NCBI GenBank assembly: GCA_021783385.1
Contig: JAJXTX010000022.1
Span: forward strand, 1 to 10,734
Reading direction: 5' to 3'
From: Pseudomonadota bacterium
GTDB taxonomy: Bacteria > Pseudomonadota > Gammaproteobacteria > Xanthomonadales > Rhodanobacteraceae
DNA: 10,734 nt
In this document: positions 9,038 to 10,734 of the stretch, one piece after another
Numbering within the stretch: the stretch's first letter is position 1
Layout: every line of letters starts with the position of its first letter
The notes under the pieces: generated by a model
What the model was told of the DNA's origin: nothing
Seen by the model: only the letters and a program-made list of their open reading frames with translations
The model's database searches: none
Program-made: the position numbers and the translations under genes

Positions 9038-9061
9038 TGTAGGAGCGCACCCTGTGCGCGA
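9038..9061 (+). repeat. REP-like element of the GTAG type
   Basis: GTAGGA (9039-9044) is followed by the perfect hairpin GCGCAC-CCT-GTGCGC (9045-9059). A GTAG tetranucleotide directly before a short GC hairpin is the hallmark of the REP family called SMAG in Stenotrophomonas, which is linked to RAYT (TnpA-REP) transposases. This is a single copy between rpmG and its terminator, a usual REP position. No RAYT gene is in the window. Confidence 0.6.
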
Positions 9062-9064
9062 TTG

Positions 9065-9092
9065 AAAAACCCGCCCTCGTGGCGGGTTTTTT
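9065..9092 (+). terminator. Rho-independent terminator of rpmB-rpmG
   Basis: AAAAACCCGCC (9065-9075), loop CTCGT and GGCGGG followed by TTTTTT (9087-9092). The GC stem with a six-T tail is a strong terminator on the plus strand, 54 nt past rpmG. The A-run on the left means it could also work on the minus strand. Confidence 0.9.
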
Positions 9093-9116
9093 ATGGCGTG
9101 TCCTGGCGAGCCCGCT

Positions 9117-9147
9117 AAAAAAAGAAACCCGCCACTTGGCGGGTTTC
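9117..9147 (-). terminator. Rho-independent terminator of the desaturase gene
   Basis: GAAACCCGCC (9124-9133), ACTT and GGCGGGTTTC (9138-9147) form a 10-bp stem. Seven A residues at 9117-9123 give a T7 tail on the minus strand, so it terminates leftward transcription 27 nt after the desaturase stop. Its core stem AACCCGCC/GGCGGGTT is the same as in the terminator at 9065-9092. Confidence 0.88.
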
Positions 9148-9174
9148 CTTGTATCCCATGCGCGGCCGCGAGGA

Positions 9175-10368
9175 TCAGGCAGCGGCGACGGCGTAGCCCT
9201 TGAGCCGCTGGGCGAATTCCTGCAGCGCGCGGATGCCGCTTTCCTCGGCGTCGTGGATCCACTGCTGCAGCCCCTTGAGGGCCTGCTCGGCGCCGCGCTG
9301 CTCCATCAGCGCCGCGAGGCGGCTGCGGAAGTCGAACACCACCGCCAGATTCGGCCGCCTGGCCAGCACGGCCTGCAGGCGGTCGCGGCCCTCGCTGTCC
9401 AGCCAGCGGCCGCCGTCGGCCATCGCCAGGCGGATGCGGCGCGGCATCGACTTGAGGCTTTCGCCGGCGTGCTGCGCCTCGTCGCTCAGGGTCGGCACGA
9501 TCACGCCACGGTAATAGTCGGTCATCGCCTGGAAGCGATGCGTCAACACCGCCTTCAGCGTGTCGGCATCGGGCAGACGCACGTTGGGACGCACGTCCAG
9601 CGACGGCGCCACGCGCAGCACCTTGGCCAGCCCGATCGCACGCAGGCCGCAGATGGCCGCCCAGCCGATGTCGAACTCCCATTTGCGCAGGGCGAACTTG
9701 GCCGAGCTGGGGAAGGCGTGGTGATTGTTGTGCAGCTCTTCGCCGCCGATCCAGAAGCCCCACGGGATCAGGTTGCGCGCCGTGTCGGCGCTCTCGAAAT
9801 TGCGGTAGCCGGCCCAGTGGCCGATGCCGTTGACGAAGCCGGCGGCCCAGAACGGGATCCAGATCATCTGCACCGCCCAGATCGCGGCGCCGATCACGCC
9901 GAACAGCGCCATGCTGATCAGCAGCATCAGGGTCGGACCCCAGTAGGGGTGCGCGCCGTAGACCTTGTGCTCGAGCCAGTCGTCGGGCGTGCCACGGCCG
10001 TACTGCTGCATGTCGGCCTTGGACTCGCAGGCGTCGCGGTACAGCGACACGCCGTCCCAGAACACCTTCCTGATGCCGTAGATCATCGGGCTGTGCGGGT
10101 CTTCCTCGGTCTCGACCTTGGCGTGATGCTTGCGGTGCACCGCCACCCATTCGCGGGTGACCATGCCGGTGGTGAGCCAGCCCCAGAAGCGGAAGAAGTG
10201 TGCCAGCACCGGGTGAAAATCGACGCCGCGATGGGTCTGGCTGCGATGCAGGTACAGCGTCACCGTGAAGATGGTGAGCTGGGTCACCACCAGCAGGTAG
10301 ATCAGCATCGAGCCCCAGCTCGCGCCGGTGACACCCTGGTTGAGGAAATTGAGCACTGCGTCGAGCAT
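9175..10368 (-). CDS. Membrane fatty-acid (acyl-CoA / phospholipid) desaturase
   Basis: A 397-aa integral membrane di-iron desaturase that introduces a double bond into acyl chains using O2, probably at delta-9. The three histidine boxes are complete: HRSQTH (41-46), HRKHH (78-82) and ELHNNHH (211-217), plus the family-specific GHWAGYRNF (183-191). Hydrophobic segments lie at about 20-40, 55-70 and 145-180. The pattern matches the Pseudomonas aeruginosa DesA/DesB group from memory. Residues from about 255 to the end form a soluble, charged tail that ends WIHDAEESGIRALQEFAQRL. The ATG at 10368 was preferred; a GTG at 10377 would add three residues, and neither start has a good Shine-Dalgarno. 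It is transcribed alone, with a terminator at 9117-9147 and operator-like repeats upstream at 10439-10501. Confidence 0.92.
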   Translation of the reverse strand: MLDAVLNFLNQGVTGASWGSMLIYLLVVTQLTIFTVTLYLHRSQTHRGVDFHPVLAHFFRFWGWLTTGMVTREWVAVHRKHHAKVETEEDPHSPMIYGIRKVFWDGVSLYRDACESKADMQQYGRGTPDDWLEHKVYGAHPYWGPTLMLLISMALFGVIGAAIWAVQMIWIPFWAAGFVNGIGHWAGYRNFESADTARNLIPWGFWIGGEELHNNHHAFPSSAKFALRKWEFDIGWAAICGLRAIGLAKVLRVAPSLDVRPNVRLPDADTLKAVLTHRFQAMTDYYRGVIVPTLSDEAQHAGESLKSMPRRIRLAMADGGRWLDSEGRDRLQAVLARRPNLAVVFDFRSRLAALMEQRGAEQALKGLQQWIHDAEESGIRALQEFAQRLKGYAVAAA

Positions 10369-10438
10369 GGAAGGCACCGGGTCGGGAACAAAATCAGTCT
10401 AGTCGACGGGTTTCCGTACCCGCCAGCATGGTACGAGG

Positions 10439-10501
10439 CACCACGTGAACCCGATGATATCAGCCGACCACCTGGCCCAAGTTAACGTGGTGCACGTTCA
10501 C
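10439..10501. promoter_or_regulatory. Operator-like inverted repeats upstream of the desaturase
   Basis: Site A, CACCACGTGAAC (10439-10450), is an 11/12 inverted copy of GTTAACGTGGTG (10481-10492). The second copy belongs to a 21-bp imperfect palindrome (site B), GTTAACGTG-GTG-CACGTTCAC at 10481-10501, whose arms match at 8 of 9 positions; its core AACGTG-GTG-CACGTT is perfect. Sites A and B flank an extended -10 on the minus strand. The layout is that expected for a dimeric repressor such as the TetR-family regulators DesT/FabR that control unsaturated fatty acid genes; the regulator's identity is inferred. Confidence 0.55.
10454..10462 (-). promoter_or_regulatory. Extended -10 promoter for the desaturase
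   Basis: The minus strand reads TGATATCAT: an extended -10 TGn followed by TATCAT, 5/6 to consensus. A TTG-containing -35 (TTGGGC) is present but only 15 nt away, so the TGn would have to compensate. It predicts a start of transcription near 10447 and a leader of about 80 nt. Confidence 0.5.
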
Positions 10502-10518
10502 GCGACGAGAGGTGGAGG

Positions 10519-10547
10519 TTGTTTAACTGCGGGGTCGCCGTGACAAT
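10519..10547 (+). promoter_or_regulatory. Possible promoter for the ABC ATPase gene, leaderless
   Basis: TTGTTT (10519-10524), a 17-nt spacer, and GACAAT (10542-10547, 4/6 to TATAAT). The ATG at 10554 is 7 nt past the -10, where transcription would be expected to begin, and no Shine-Dalgarno precedes it, which together suggest a leaderless mRNA. Confidence 0.35.
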
Positions 10548-10553
10548 CCCGCC

Positions 10554-10734
10554 ATGACTCCGACCCCCGATGCCACCGCCGTGTTGCGCTTGCAGCAGGT
10601 CTATCGCCGGCGCGCCGGCCGGCCCGCCGTGCAGGACCTCAGCCTGACCCTGCCGCGCGGCCAGGTGCTGGGCCTGCTGGGGGTCAACGGTGCGGGCAAG
10701 TCGACCACGCTGTCGATGATTGCCGGGGCGCTGC
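10554..10734 (+). CDS. ABC transporter ATP-binding protein (5' part only)
   Basis: The first 60 residues of an ABC ATPase, cut by the window edge. After a short N-terminus ([20 protein letters not shown]) come [19 protein letters not shown] and the Walker A motif GVNGAGKST (43-51) followed by TLSMIAGAL. The missing part should hold the Q-loop, the LSGGQ signature and Walker B. The wording [18 protein letters not shown] resembles export-type ATPases of the CcmA/GldA group, which usually sit in front of a permease gene; substrate and partners cannot be seen. It is divergent from the desaturase with a 185-bp shared upstream region. The ATG at 10554 is the first reasonable start, without a Shine-Dalgarno. 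Confidence 0.85.
   Translation, partial: MTPTPDATAVLRLQQVYRRRAGRPAVQDLSLTLPRGQVLGLLGVNGAGKSTTLSMIAGAL

Overview
This window is a piece of high-GC bacterial chromosome carrying mostly conserved housekeeping genes. The gene content and repeats suggest a gammaproteobacterium of the Xanthomonadales (Lysobacterales), probably Rhodanobacteraceae (Rhodanobacter or Dyella type). The main clues are a zinc-independent HemB, SecB next to GpsA, a cysteine-less L33, a Pseudomonas-DesA-type desaturase, a GTAG-type REP hairpin, and a hairpin-rich intergenic element of a kind I remember from Xanthomonadaceae genomes. The genus is an inference; no rRNA is present to settle it.

Layout. Positions 1-600 hold no credible gene. 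They form a repeat-like element: about 60 bp at each end are imperfect inverted copies of each other, each copy folds into its own hairpin, and the interior holds further hairpins. hemB (minus strand, 689-1678) follows and is divergent from glk (plus, 1815-2828). A HAD-family phosphatase (plus, 2892-3575) lies just downstream of glk. It converges on a large SNF2-type helicase (minus, 3572-6595), and the two stop codons share one CTAG. Upstream of the helicase on the minus strand are gpsA (6704-7729) and secB (7740-8243), 10 bp apart and probably one operon. A 352-bp divergent spacer with a 13-bp inverted repeat separates secB from rpmB-rpmG (plus, 8596-9010). Two hairpin terminators with the same GC stem, one suited to each strand, separate rpmG from a membrane fatty-acid desaturase (minus, 9175-10368). 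A divergent ABC-transporter ATPase begins at 10554 and runs off the window.

How the genes work together. The window is a mosaic of short housekeeping units rather than one pathway: haem synthesis (hemB), glucose phosphorylation plus a small phosphatase (glk-HAD), phospholipid precursor supply and protein export (gpsA, secB), ribosomal proteins (rpmB-rpmG), and membrane unsaturation (desaturase). GpsA makes the sn-glycerol-3-phosphate backbone of phospholipids and the desaturase modifies their acyl chains, but they are separate transcription units.

I found no defence island, CRISPR array, prophage, complete insertion sequence or biosynthetic cluster. The most interesting structures are non-coding: the inverted-repeat element at the left end, the operator-like repeats around an extended -10 upstream of the desaturase, and the long stem between secB and rpmB.
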